Origin: a bacterium
GTDB taxonomy: Bacteria > Verrucomicrobiota > Verrucomicrobiia > Verrucomicrobiales > Akkermansiaceae
NCBI GenBank assembly: GCA_018222765.1
Contig: JAAEZT010000021.1
Span: 1-52,969, forward strand
DNA length: 52,969 nt
Direction: 5' to 3'
Shown here piece by piece: positions 28,188-37,382 of the stretch (position 1 is its first letter; every line of letters starts with the position of its first letter). The position numbers were made by a program, and so were the translations under genes. A model generated the notes under the pieces. That model was not told the origin of the DNA. It did no database searches and worked only from the letters and a program-made list of their open reading frames with translations.

Positions 28188-29987
28188 TCAGTCTCCTGAC
28201 TTCAGCACCTTGATGAAGGCGTCCTGGGGGATGTTGACTTTGCCGAAGGCTTTCATCTTGGCTTTACCTTTTTTCTGTTTCTCAAGGAGTTTGCGCTTTC
28301 GGGAGATATCGCCGCCGTAGCACTTGGCGGTGACGTTTTTGCGCATCGCGGAGATGGTCTCCCTTGCGATGATGTTTCCTCCAATCGCGGCCTGGATGGC
28401 GACGACGAACATCTGGGTGGGGATGACCTCCTTGAGCTTGGCGGCGAGTTCGCGACCTCGGCCGACGGCTTTGTCGCGGTGGACGATGGTGGAGAAGGCT
28501 TCGACAGGGTCGCCGGCGATGAGCATGTCCATTTTGACCATGTTGGCGGCGCGGTATCCGGCGTGTTCGTAGTCCATGGATCCGTAGCCTTTGGTCATGG
28601 ATTTGAGGCGGTCGTTGAAGTCGACGAGGATGTCGGCGAGCGGAACGGTGGCGGTAAGCATGACGCGGAATTCGTCGATGGTCTCGGTGTTTTCGAGGTC
28701 GCCGCGCTTTTCCATGATGAGCTTCATGACGTCGCCGATGTAGTCGCCGGGAACCATGATAAAGATGCGCACGATGGGTTCTTTGATTTCCTCGATAATT
28801 TGGGCTTCGGGGAGGTAGGACGGGTTGTCGATGATGAGTTCTTCGCCGTTGGTTTTCGTGACTTCGTAGATCACGGAGGGATAAGTCGAGATGACGTCCA
28901 TATCGAACTCGCGGCGGAGGCGCTCCTGGATGATTTCCATGTGGAGAAGGCCAAGGAAGCCGCAGCGGAAGCCGAAGCCGAGTGCGGTGGATGATTCAGT
29001 TTGGAAGGTAAAGGCGGCGTCGTTGATCTGGAGCTTACCCATGGCGACCTTGAGAGCCTCATAGTCGGAGGTGTCGATGGGATAGATCCCCGAGAAAACC
29101 ATGGGGCGGATTTCCTTGAAGCCTGGGAGAGGCTCGGGGCAGGGCTTGTCCTTGTGAGTGATGGTGTCGCCGATTTTCACTTCGGCGGAGGACTTCATGT
29201 TGGCGATGATGTAACCGACGTCCCCGGTTTTGAGTCCGTTGGTTTTGGTCATCTTGGGAGTGAAGATGCCGGTCTCCTTGATCTCGTAGTTGGTGGGAGT
29301 GTGGAAGAGCTTAATCTTATCGCCCTTCTTAACCTCGCCGGTGACGATGCGAACGTAGGAGACGACACCGCGGAATTGATCATAGAGGGAATCGAAAACG
29401 GAGGCGCGAAGGAGGCCGTCGGGATTTTCGACGGGCGGAGGGACGAGTTCTACGACGGCTTCGAGGATGTCCTCGATCCCGACCCCTTGCTTGGCGGAAG
29501 CGGGGATGGCGTGATCGCCGGGAATGGCGAGGATGTCTTCGAGCTGCTGGCGGCAGCGGGGGATATCGGCGGCGGGGAGGTCGATTTTGTTGAGGACGGG
29601 GACGATGGCGAGGTCCTGCTCCATGGCGAGGTTGACGTTGGCCATGGTCTGAGCTTCCACGCCCTGGGCGGCATCGATGATGAGGATGGCGCCCTCGCAA
29701 GCGGCGAGGGAGCGGGAGACTTCGTAGGAGAAGTCAACGTGGCCGGGGGTGTCGAGGAGGTTGAGCTTGTAGGTCTTGCCGTCCTTGGATTTAAAAGAAA
29801 GGGTGACAGGATGGGATTTGATGGTGATCCCTTTTTCTCGTTCGAGGTCCATGGAGTCGAGGTGTTGGGCCTGAGACTCCCGTTGGGTAATGGTTTGGGT
29901 GTGCTCCATGAGCCGATCGGACAGGGTCGTTTTGCCATGATCGATATGAGCGATGATGGAGAAATTACGGGTGAGTTCGACGGACAC
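28188..29987 (-). CDS. lepA: Elongation factor 4 (LepA), ribosome back-translocating GTPase
   Basis: 599 residues, the family's normal length. G1 is AHIDHGKTTLSDRL, the switch region is EREKGITIKSHPVTL, G3 is DTPGHVDFSYEVSRSLAAC and G4 is NKIDLP. The EF-G-like domains II, III and V follow. The LepA-specific C-terminal domain is KCYGGDISRKRKLLEKQKKG, then KAFGKVNIPQDAFIKVL. It binds stalled ribosomes and affects initiation and elongation. A housekeeping gene, it is a good marker to place the organism. It ends 8 bases from the convergent sulfatase. Confidence 0.99.
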   Translation of the reverse strand: MSVELTRNFSIIAHIDHGKTTLSDRLMEHTQTITQRESQAQHLDSMDLEREKGITIKSHPVTLSFKSKDGKTYKLNLLDTPGHVDFSYEVSRSLAACEGAILIIDAAQGVEAQTMANVNLAMEQDLAIVPVLNKIDLPAADIPRCRQQLEDILAIPGDHAIPASAKQGVGIEDILEAVVELVPPPVENPDGLLRASVFDSLYDQFRGVVSYVRIVTGEVKKGDKIKLFHTPTNYEIKETGIFTPKMTKTNGLKTGDVGYIIANMKSSAEVKIGDTITHKDKPCPEPLPGFKEIRPMVFSGIYPIDTSDYEALKVAMGKLQINDAAFTFQTESSTALGFGFRCGFLGLLHMEIIQERLRREFDMDVISTYPSVIYEVTKTNGEELIIDNPSYLPEAQIIEEIKEPIVRIFIMVPGDYIGDVMKLIMEKRGDLENTETIDEFRVMLTATVPLADILVDFNDRLKSMTKGYGSMDYEHAGYRAANMVKMDMLIAGDPVEAFSTIVHRDKAVGRGRELAAKLKEVIPTQMFVVAIQAAIGGNIIARETISAMRKNVTAKCYGGDISRKRKLLEKQKKGKAKMKAFGKVNIPQDAFIKVLKSGD

Positions 29988-30272
29988 GGGAAAATTGTGA
30001 ATGGTGAAAAGTGAGGAGTGAAGGATGATTTTGCCTCCTCGCGCGCGGGAGATAAGGGGAAATCGGAGAAAAGGAAAGGGTGGAGTGCTGGGAAGCCCAT
30101 TCGGCTGAGCCAGGTATGGGTCGGTGGTTTTTGCCCGTAATAGCCTTCATTGCGAATGAAGAATCTAAAAATTGTGTTTTGAAGCGAAAAAAGGGGAAAG
30201 GATACCCGCTAATTATTTCGGTTATTGGTTGACCGATGACTGGATTTATCAGTCTTTTCTGCCGTAGAATTG
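29988..30272. other. Intergenic region between lepA and the NHL-propeller gene
   Basis: No gene seen. A short hairpin GACTG-GATTTAT-CAGTC followed by TTTT lies at 30238-30258, just before the plus-strand gene. Its five-base stem is too weak to call a terminator. TTGACC at 30228-30233 could be a -35 but no matching -10 was found. Confidence 0.4.
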
Positions 30273-31280
30273 ATGAAAAAGACGATAATTACGACAATGT
30301 TGTTGGGTGGGCTGGTAGCCCATGGTCACGAGGGGCATGAACATCCTCCCGCGGGGAAAGTGGTGACGAGTGTTCAGGTGACCGGGAATGGACAGTTTAC
30401 CTTTGAAACCGTCCCGGGATTCGCAGCGATGCCGGATGGAGCGAACGTCGGGCCGACCCATGGTGGCGTCGCGGTAGACGGAGCCGGAAATGTCTACGTC
30501 AGCACCGAGGCGAATCATGGTGTGGTGAAGTTCTCAGGAGAGGGAAAGTTTGTGAAGAGCTTTGGGGCCGGGACGAAAGCGCTCCATTCCCTGGCATTGG
30601 TGAAGGAAGGGGACAAGGAAGTTTTGATCGGAGCGGCCGTGTCGGTGCAGCAAGTGCTGAAGCTCGATCTGGACGGGAAAACACTTTTGACCATTCCGCA
30701 CAAGGAAACGGGCGAAATCAAAGGAGGCTTCAATGGCGTGACCGGAGTTGATGTTGGTCCGGAAGGAAACATTTACGTGGTCTGCGGGTATGGATCGAAT
30801 TTGATCCATAAGTTTGATGCCAGCGGTAAGCTCCTCAAGTCGGCCGGGGGTCGTGGGAAGGGTGACGGCCAGTTTACCACCTGTCACGGGATCTCTGTCG
30901 ATCATCGCGGCGAGAAACCTTTGCTCTTGGTTTCCGATCGTGAGAACCGCCGTTTGGTTCACCTCGATCTCGATTTGAATTTCGTTGGTGTGCATACCAA
31001 GCATCTTCGTCGCCCCTGCGCGGTGTCGATTCGTGGTGATTATGTCGCGGTGGCCGAGTTGGAGGGGCGCGTCACCATCGTGGGCAAGAATGGCGACGTG
31101 GTGGCGTTTCTTGGCGATCAACCTGATCCCAAACTCCGGGCCAAGAAGCAGGTGCCCGAGGGCAAGCTCTTCGACGGCCTCTTCACCTCGCCGCATGGAT
31201 TAAGTTGGGATAATGACGGGAACATCATCGTGCAGGACTGGAACGTCTCCGGACGGGTCACCAAGCTGAAGAAAAGATAG
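30273..31280 (+). CDS. Secreted NHL-repeat six-bladed beta-propeller protein
   Basis: 335 residues with signal peptide MKKTIITTMLLGGLVAHG and a His-rich mature N-terminus (HGHEGHEHPP) that could bind metal. Repeated NHL-type blades are visible: GGVAVDGAGNVYVSTEANH, GVDVGPEGNIYVVCGYGS, GISVDHRGEKPLLLVSDREN and GLSWDNDGNIIVQDWNVSG. Such propellers bind ligands or act as lyase-like or esterase-like enzymes; no catalytic set was found. The ATG at 30273 is chosen over the in-frame TTG one codon upstream. It is monocistronic and closed by a terminator. Confidence 0.82.
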   Translation: MKKTIITTMLLGGLVAHGHEGHEHPPAGKVVTSVQVTGNGQFTFETVPGFAAMPDGANVGPTHGGVAVDGAGNVYVSTEANHGVVKFSGEGKFVKSFGAGTKALHSLALVKEGDKEVLIGAAVSVQQVLKLDLDGKTLLTIPHKETGEIKGGFNGVTGVDVGPEGNIYVVCGYGSNLIHKFDASGKLLKSAGGRGKGDGQFTTCHGISVDHRGEKPLLLVSDRENRRLVHLDLDLNFVGVHTKHLRRPCAVSIRGDYVAVAELEGRVTIVGKNGDVVAFLGDQPDPKLRAKKQVPEGKLFDGLFTSPHGLSWDNDGNIIVQDWNVSGRVTKLKKR

Positions 31281-31304
31281 CGAGTGCTTTAGTTGAACTT
31301 TAAT

Positions 31305-31337
31305 AAGGCAGGGCGGAATGGTTCGTCCTGCCTTTTT
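31305..31337 (+). terminator. Rho-independent terminator after the NHL-propeller gene
   Basis: AAGGCAGG (31305-31312) and CCTGCCTT pair perfectly, extended by an imperfect CGG/CG and AA/TT part around ATGG. The TTTTT tract ends at 31337. It lies 24 bases after the stop. Confidence 0.85.
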
Positions 31338-31598
31338 CGTAGAGAGCTATGGAGTTGATGCGGAATTGACATGATTCTTTCGAGTGATGCTTCTGCATCT
31401 ATCCCCTAATCCTGAAAAAGCGGGCTTGAGTGATAGCGAATTTACGATTTGGGAGAGTTTTCAGGATACAAAGATTTCAGATCGAGGATGAGGAGGGACA
31501 TCTCTCTCAGCGTCTGGCTGTGCGGACAAATTGGGTAGCGTGGCTCTCGCGGCGGGAGGTTTAGAGAATCACCCTCTTCTGCGAAGAAGTTGTTGGGC
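31338..31598. other. Intergenic region, no supported gene
   Basis: Between the terminator and the convergent repeat-protein gene. One small plus-strand ORF (ATG 31387 to TGA 31491, 34 codons, MLLHLSPNPEKAGLSDSE at the N-terminus) has no ribosome site or recognisable motif. No promoter or repeat was recognised. Confidence 0.4.
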
Positions 31599-32789
31599 CT
31601 ATTCCTTTTTCCCAATGATGCGGGCTTGATCTTCGGTGGAGAGCCCGCTGTTTTGGAGCCATTGGGTCGCTCCTTCGCGATCTTTCCTCATGTAGACTCG
31701 ACCGGTGTCAACGAGGGCATTGTTGCGATCCTGGGGGTCGCTGATGGCGGCGGCCCATTCTACTCCCATGGCCGGGTTGTCATGGACGACGCGGGTGGCA
31801 TAGCCGTAGCGGGCCGAGTCGCGTTGGTCGGCGGGGATGTCGGAAATGGCCTCGGCAGCTTGCTCGGGACTACGTCCGGCCCAGGTGTGGAAGGTGGATC
31901 CGATGGCGTGATCTTTGCCCTCACCATCTGGAAGTTGGCTGGCCCACTGGACAGCTTCGGCAGGGTCTTTTTTGGCAAAGTCACTTCCGAGTCGTTGGTA
32001 GGCTTGGTTCTGCAGAGTTCCTTCGGGGATGTTTTGGGCCCAGGCAGCGGCCTCTTTAGGATCGCCGGACCGAAGGACGGCATTGGCGGCAATATGAATC
32101 ATTTTACCTGCCTCCTTATCGCCATTGGCATGTCGCTCGGCGGCGAATTCCGAAGCAAGATTGGGATCGGCATCGGCGAGTCCGAAAACGGCGCCCCATT
32201 TCATGTAGTTGCCGCCGTTTTTGGCATTTTCTGAAAGTGAGCTGAAATACTCCATTGCGGCGGCGGGGTCGGTAGCGGCCCATCCGGCGAGAGAGGAGGC
32301 CATGTCCCGCTTGGGAGTCTCGGCACCGTTGTCGATGGCGACCTTCCCGGCCAGAGAGCCCCAGGCATAGTGAAACTCGCGAAATTCGGGGGAGTCCTGT
32401 GAGAGGTGGGCGATATTTTCCCGCATCTGTTTGGCGTTTTCAGGAGTGAGGGCTTTGAGCATTTCACCGAAGATGAGGCGTCGAGCGATGGGCCCTTTGG
32501 CGGTTTTAAATTCTTTGCCCAACTCGGTGATATCGGCTTCGGAAAGAGGGCCGCTGTTTTCGGTATCTGATCCACCGCGCGTTCTCACGGTTCGCCTGCG
32601 ACCGGAGGAAGAATTTCTTTCTAATTCAGAATCGTTGGCATTGGAGACCGAGCGAATGGAGACTCCGGAGTTTGCTTCTTTGGAGCCAGCAGTCGAATCG
32701 GACTTGTCGGCGGAGGATTGTGAGCCGACGACGAAGGAAGTGACGGCGACGATGGCCCAAGCGGAATGATAGAGGACTTGTTTATTCAT
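31599..32789 (-). CDS. Exported helical-repeat protein, paralogue of the 36161-37375 product
   Basis: 396 residues. The N-terminal signal anchor (AWAIVAVTSFVVGSQ) is followed by a Ser/Arg-rich linker and, from about residue 80, helical repeats of roughly 30-40 residues with motifs such as GWAATDPAAAMEYFSSL, DFAKKDPAEAVQWASQLPDG and DNPAMGVEWAAAI. Blocks shared with the paralogue upstream: GPIARRLIF, LTPENA, FHYAWGS-AGK, YGYATRVVHDNPA, ALVDTGRV-MRK. This repeat type also forms the tail of the sigma factor at 37383-39332. Function unknown; a TPR/HEAT-like binding surface in the periplasm is likely. It is the last gene of the operon, 98 bases after the cytochrome gene. Confidence 0.7.
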   Translation of the reverse strand: MNKQVLYHSAWAIVAVTSFVVGSQSSADKSDSTAGSKEANSGVSIRSVSNANDSELERNSSSGRRRTVRTRGGSDTENSGPLSEADITELGKEFKTAKGPIARRLIFGEMLKALTPENAKQMRENIAHLSQDSPEFREFHYAWGSLAGKVAIDNGAETPKRDMASSLAGWAATDPAAAMEYFSSLSENAKNGGNYMKWGAVFGLADADPNLASEFAAERHANGDKEAGKMIHIAANAVLRSGDPKEAAAWAQNIPEGTLQNQAYQRLGSDFAKKDPAEAVQWASQLPDGEGKDHAIGSTFHTWAGRSPEQAAEAISDIPADQRDSARYGYATRVVHDNPAMGVEWAAAISDPQDRNNALVDTGRVYMRKDREGATQWLQNSGLSTEDQARIIGKKE

Positions 32790-32887
32790 CGTGTGAAACT
32801 GGGAGTTGTTCTCAAAGAGCAGACGCGCCCTGAATACACCATATTACAGGGTATCGGCGATCTCATTTTTTGAAGGTTTGGAGTTTC

Positions 32888-35800
32888 TTATTTGGCGGAG
32901 TGCTTGCGGAGAATGGTGGCGATTTGAGGTCGGAGTTTTTGGACTTCGGCAAGGTCGAGATCGAGGTCGGTGGAATTGATGAGGACCTGATAGAAATCGC
33001 CGAGGCCGTCTGACCACTCGCCGGAGACGGTATCGATTGCCGATTCACGGCGGTGGTTTCGAGTGGTGGTGGACGCTCCATTTTTGAGGAGGGTCTTAAC
33101 GATCTCCGCTTGGCACATGAAGGCGGCGATGTGGAGGGCGGTGTTGCCGTCGCGATTGGTCTTCTTGAGGTCCGCTTTGTGCTCGAGGAGGAGGGTGGTG
33201 ACCTTGGCCTTTCCGTGGAAGGCCGCGCTGCTGAGAGGGGTCATGCCATTTTCGCTGTGGCGGCGGTTGATGATATGGCCGGATTTGAGAAGGTTTCTGA
33301 TTCCGAGAAGGCTCCCGCTTGCGATGACTCGCTCCAAGCGGTTTCGCAGTTGGTCGGGATCTTCCTGGAGAGACTTGGCGACATCACCAGCATTGTCGGC
33401 GACATGGAAAATAAAGTCGTTACTGAAAAGCCCTTGGGCATTTTGGACTTGGAGGAAGTTGATGCCCTTGGGGGGAAGGGAATCGAGTTTGATGGAAATA
33501 GATTCGGCTTCTTCCTTTTGGATGGTGGCGGAAACGCGTCGGCCGTTGACGATGACGTGGGCCTCTTTGGTCACGTGTCGAGCGTTGAGAGACATCGATT
33601 TTTGATCTTGGGTCAAGATGGGGAAATGCTGTCGGCCGCTTTGCTTGTGCAGTGCGCTGAGCGTCCAGAGTGCGGGTTGATGGAAGGTGAAGCCGGACTG
33701 GGATCCGTGGCGGGCGGTGAGGGTGCCGGTGAACAGTCCCTTTTTGGCAAGATCGAGAAGTTGCTCCCGGGTGAAGTTGAGGCGCTCGCCATCGATTTGG
33801 AAGTAGCGGTCATTTTGGAACTGAAGAGTGAGCGGGATGGTTTTCTTTCCCTTTAGGAAGAGAGCGTCCACCTGAAGGACCACGGCGCCTTCCTTGGCGG
33901 AAGATTCAAGGGCCGGGAGGAGGTCATGGGTGAGGGCCTCGCCGACGGTATTATGATTGAGGCTGAGTTGTCGGGCAAAGGAACCGGAGTATCCGGTGCT
34001 GCCTTCGAGGACCATTTCCCAGACGGGATCGAAGCGGGGTTTGCTCCGCCAGGATAGACGCCACATGTCTCTTTCGGGAATGCCTTTTTCCGCGAAGCGA
34101 CGGTAGAAATCGAAGTCGATAATATTGAGTCGGCCTTGTGGGAGGATAAGGAAGCGGTCGTAGGCACCGCGCCAGGTGGGCGCGTCCATACCGGAGCCCG
34201 GAGTATTAGTACTGACTAAAAAGGGCATGCGGTGGCAGTTGCCGCAGACGTTGGGTTGCGGTTTGTCTTCGTGGTTCCCCTTGATGTGGAAGAGCTCGAA
34301 GCCATCCTCAGCGCGTTTTGAGAGGACGTTGTCGTAAGCGCGTCTTTGAGAGGGTGGATAGGGGACGCTGAGGAGAAAGCGGGCCATATCATCACGTTCT
34401 TTTTTACTAAGGAGCCCGGCTTTTCCTTCGTCGTTCTTCCTGGTGTCACCATCGAGGAGCATGGTGCTGGCGAGACTTCCATCGATGAGATGACGGGCGG
34501 AGCTTTCCGGGTTGCCGGAATCGGAATTCGGCGGGGTGTGACCGTGGACTTTCGCGCTGTTGTTACCGCCGTAGGGATCGCCGGGAATGCCATCCCAGTG
34601 GAATGGGGCGGTGTCGCGGAGGCCGCGAATGGGCATGGTGGAGCGCGGCTGGATTTGGTTGCCGCCGCTGACGATGGGAGTTTTGAGAACCCAGAGAAGT
34701 TGGTCGGTGTGCCCGTCGGGGTGGCAACTGGCACAGGCGAAGGATGCCGTGGAAGACGCGAAGGCGGTGTTGAAGGCGATGCGGCCGCGTTTGAAAACCG
34801 GCGGGGTGGGATCGTCGAGGGGGATGGTGGTTTTTAGGATTGGTTTGGCGGGATTGGAGACGTCGACGAGTGAAATGGAATTGGCAACAGCATTGAGGAC
34901 CCAGGCTTGGGAAAGCTGGCCTTTGGAATTTGATTTGAGAGCAATACCTCGGGGTGCGGAATCGACTTTGACCTCGCCAAGGACTTCTCCGCTGTCTCGG
35001 TCGACGGTGAAGAGTTTGTCGGAAGCGGCGGCGGTGGCGATGAGTGTTTTTTCGTCGGGACTGAGTTCAATCGCGAATGGCGAGGCGTAGGTATGCTTTG
35101 GATCAGGTTGCTTTGGCGGGAGTGGTTCGAGGTTGAGGAAGCGTGGTTTTTGAGCGGCGTTTTTTTGGAAATCAACGCGGGTGATTTGATTGAGGAAGGG
35201 GCGGTTCTCAAGTTCGGCGAGACCATGTTTCTTGGTGCCAGAGCGGCCGTTGGCATCATTGCGGGCGTCGATTTGGGCGACGAAGACGGAGCCCATGGAA
35301 TCGACGGTCAGGCCGAAAAGAAGCGTGCCGAGGGTGTCGACGGTTTCGACGAGGCGGTCGGTTTCGGTGTCGTAGATGAAGAGATCTTTGTCGGGAACGC
35401 GAGGGTGTTTGACGATGTCGACGACGTGCCCGAGGGAGAGGATGTTGTTGTGGGCGATGGAGTGTTGATGGGCATCGAAGGTGACGAGGTCACCATCAAT
35501 TTTGTAGCCACCGGAGAGTTGGGTTTTGTTGTTAGATTCGAAGGGAAGGACGTAGAGCTTCCCGTTTCTAACAGCAATGGCTCGGGGGTCTTGCGCGGGG
35601 ATGGAGAGGTGTTTGGTGACCTTGCGGGAGGCAACATCGACCACGGCAATTTTGTTTTCCGAGGAGAGCGCGACGTAGGCTTTCTTATTGTCGGCGAAAG
35701 CGATGCCGACGGGCTCGTCGAATCGGGTGGCACGTTTTTCGGGATCGAAATCCTGAATGGTGGCGATGACATGAAGGCTGGTCGGACTTGCCGGGTTGGT

Positions 35801-36148
35801 ATCGATGACACTTACGGAATCAGAGATATGATTGCTCACCCAGACTTCTTTGCCATCGGGACGGATGGCAATACTGACGGGGTCGATGCCGACGGGGATG
35901 CGTTTGATGAAGCGCCCGTTTTTGGTGTTGATGACATCAACGGTGTCGGCGGGAGTGTTGGCGACGAAGAGGGTGTCCTTGAGAAGGGCGATGGGCTTGA
36001 AGTGTGGACTGAGAAAGGAGGGATGGCCGACGGTGGCGGGTTTTGGCGGGCGAAGGGATGGGGCGGGTTGTTCGTCGCGCGCGGGAAGGAGCCAGATCCC
36101 GGTGAGAGAAATGGTGGCAAAGAGGAGACCAAGGGTGAGAGGTTTCAT
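32888..36148 (-). CDS. Large secreted YVTN-propeller / di-heme cytochrome c / ankyrin fusion
   Basis: 1086 residues. The signal peptide is MKPLTLGLLFATISLTGIWL. A YVTN-type beta-propeller covers about 55-460 (DTLFVANTPADTVDVINTKN, KEVWVSNHISDSVSVIDTN). A cytochrome region has two c-type heme sites, CASCH (472-476) and CGNCH (635-639). A region of about 800-930 ends in a TIG-like segment (AHVIVNGRRVSATIQKEE). Ankyrin repeats close the chain (GMTPLSSAAFHGKAKVTTLL, GNTALHIAAFMCQAEIVKTL). The cytochrome part resembles c-type cytochromes of surface redox proteins with propellers in PVC bacteria. Electron donor unknown. It sits 12 bases downstream of the first repeat-protein gene, in the sigma-factor operon. 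Confidence 0.82.
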   Translation of the reverse strand: MKPLTLGLLFATISLTGIWLLPARDEQPAPSLRPPKPATVGHPSFLSPHFKPIALLKDTLFVANTPADTVDVINTKNGRFIKRIPVGIDPVSIAIRPDGKEVWVSNHISDSVSVIDTNPASPTSLHVIATIQDFDPEKRATRFDEPVGIAFADNKKAYVALSSENKIAVVDVASRKVTKHLSIPAQDPRAIAVRNGKLYVLPFESNNKTQLSGGYKIDGDLVTFDAHQHSIAHNNILSLGHVVDIVKHPRVPDKDLFIYDTETDRLVETVDTLGTLLFGLTVDSMGSVFVAQIDARNDANGRSGTKKHGLAELENRPFLNQITRVDFQKNAAQKPRFLNLEPLPPKQPDPKHTYASPFAIELSPDEKTLIATAAASDKLFTVDRDSGEVLGEVKVDSAPRGIALKSNSKGQLSQAWVLNAVANSISLVDVSNPAKPILKTTIPLDDPTPPVFKRGRIAFNTAFASSTASFACASCHPDGHTDQLLWVLKTPIVSGGNQIQPRSTMPIRGLRDTAPFHWDGIPGDPYGGNNSAKVHGHTPPNSDSGNPESSARHLIDGSLASTMLLDGDTRKNDEGKAGLLSKKERDDMARFLLSVPYPPSQRRAYDNVLSKRAEDGFELFHIKGNHEDKPQPNVCGNCHRMPFLVSTNTPGSGMDAPTWRGAYDRFLILPQGRLNIIDFDFYRRFAEKGIPERDMWRLSWRSKPRFDPVWEMVLEGSTGYSGSFARQLSLNHNTVGEALTHDLLPALESSAKEGAVVLQVDALFLKGKKTIPLTLQFQNDRYFQIDGERLNFTREQLLDLAKKGLFTGTLTARHGSQSGFTFHQPALWTLSALHKQSGRQHFPILTQDQKSMSLNARHVTKEAHVIVNGRRVSATIQKEEAESISIKLDSLPPKGINFLQVQNAQGLFSNDFIFHVADNAGDVAKSLQEDPDQLRNRLERVIASGSLLGIRNLLKSGHIINRRHSENGMTPLSSAAFHGKAKVTTLLLEHKADLKKTNRDGNTALHIAAFMCQAEIVKTLLKNGASTTTRNHRRESAIDTVSGEWSDGLGDFYQVLINSTDLDLDLAEVQKLRPQIATILRKHSAK

Positions 36149-36160
36149 AGGAGGAGATTG

Positions 36161-37375
36161 TTATTTTCCGGTGATTCGTTGGATGGCTTCCTGAGGAAGA
36201 TTGGAGTTCTCGAGCCACTCCCGGGCGGCTTCCGGAGCCTTTCGCATGAAGACGCGTCCGGTATCGACAAGGGCCGAGGTGCGGGATTCAGGGTCTTGGA
36301 TAGACGAGGCCCAATCGATGGCGGCGGCGGGATTGTCGTGGACCACGCGGGTGGCGTAACCATAGGCGGCGGCGTCTTTGTCGGATGAGGCGGGCATGGC
36401 AGAAATGTATTCGGCAGCTTCTTCAGGGTTCTTTCCGGCCCAGGTGTGAAGGGTGGCTCCGATGCCGTGCGAGCGGCTTTCGTTTTCGGGAGTGCCTTGC
36501 AACCAGGTGAGGGCTTGTTGTGGATTCTCGCTGGCGATCTGTCCGGCGACGCGGTGTATCGTGGTGTTTTTGAGAGGGCTTTCCGGGATGGATTCGATCC
36601 AGTTGGTGGCCTTGGTTGGGTCGCCGGTTTGGAATTGGGCGCCGACGATGGCGTGCATCATTTGATGAGCGCTCTTGTCGCCCGATTCGTATCGCTCGAG
36701 GACAAACTCGGTGGCGAGGTCGGGGTCGGTATCAACGAGGCCTGAAACGAGAGAGCGTGAAAAATGAGAAGTGAGGCCATCGACGGTGAGGCGAGGGTGA
36801 GCGAGGAGATTGTCGTAGGCGGGGTTGCTTTCCATATCGAGATTCTTGAGCCAAGCGATGGCGTCGGTGGGATTGGCATTGGCCCAACCGGCGATGGCGG
36901 GGCCCATGTCATCGCCTTCAGTGCCGATGCCGAAGACGACGGCATCCTTTCCGGCCATGGATCCCCAGGCATAGTGAAAGTCGCGATACTCGGATGAGGA
37001 AGGTGGGAGATGAGCGATGTATTGGCGGAGGAGTTCGGCGTTTTCGGGAGTGAGTTGCTCGAGGATTTCCGCGAAAATTAGGCGTCGGGCGATGGGGCCT
37101 TTGGCAGCTCTCATTTCCTCTCCTAGCGCGATGAGGTCTGCTTCGGAAAGAGGGGGGGCACTTTCGGTGGATTCGTCCTGGCTACTTGTGGTTCTTTTCC
37201 GAGAAGTTGCGCCGGAGCTATTGGGGGAGTTTCCCGAATTGATGGTGACGTTGGTGGTCTTCTTTTTGGAGTCCGGGGCCGCGGTTGATTGTTCGGCGAC
37301 AAATTTCGATCCGAGAACGAAGGCACTGACGGCGACAAGGGCCCAGCCGAGGTGAGTAAAAAGTTGTTTGTTCAT
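36161..37375 (-). CDS. Exported helical-repeat protein, paralogue of the 31599-32789 product
   Basis: 404 residues from the ATG at 37375 (MNKQLFTHLGWALVAVSAFV), which matches the paralogue's MNKQVLYHSAWAIVAVTSFV; an upstream in-frame extension to 37435 lacks such conservation. After the signal anchor comes a Ser/Thr/Lys linker (about 25-75) and the shared repeats: GPIARRLIFAEILEQLTPEN, GWANANPTDAIAWLKNL, ENPQQALTWLQG, KNPEEAAEYISAMP and DNPAAAIDWASSI. It starts 7 bases after the sigma factor stop, so the two are cotranscribed. Function unknown. It may interact with the repeat tail of the sigma factor. Confidence 0.72.
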   Translation of the reverse strand: MNKQLFTHLGWALVAVSAFVLGSKFVAEQSTAAPDSKKKTTNVTINSGNSPNSSGATSRKRTTSSQDESTESAPPLSEADLIALGEEMRAAKGPIARRLIFAEILEQLTPENAELLRQYIAHLPPSSSEYRDFHYAWGSMAGKDAVVFGIGTEGDDMGPAIAGWANANPTDAIAWLKNLDMESNPAYDNLLAHPRLTVDGLTSHFSRSLVSGLVDTDPDLATEFVLERYESGDKSAHQMMHAIVGAQFQTGDPTKATNWIESIPESPLKNTTIHRVAGQIASENPQQALTWLQGTPENESRSHGIGATLHTWAGKNPEEAAEYISAMPASSDKDAAAYGYATRVVHDNPAAAIDWASSIQDPESRTSALVDTGRVFMRKAPEAAREWLENSNLPQEAIQRITGK

Positions 37376-37382
37376 AAGGCGG

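Noticed and set aside
29001-30014. 337-codon plus-strand frame opposite lepA
   Set aside because: lepA is certain; the antisense product is Gly/Asp/Val-rich with no domain.
31387-31491. 34-codon ORF in the gap after the NHL-propeller terminator
   Set aside because: No ribosome site, motif or operon context.
35093-36388. 431-codon plus-strand frame opposite the cytochrome gene
   Set aside because: Sense strand encodes signal peptide, propeller and CxxCH sites; the antisense product is low-complexity Gly/Asp/Val-rich.
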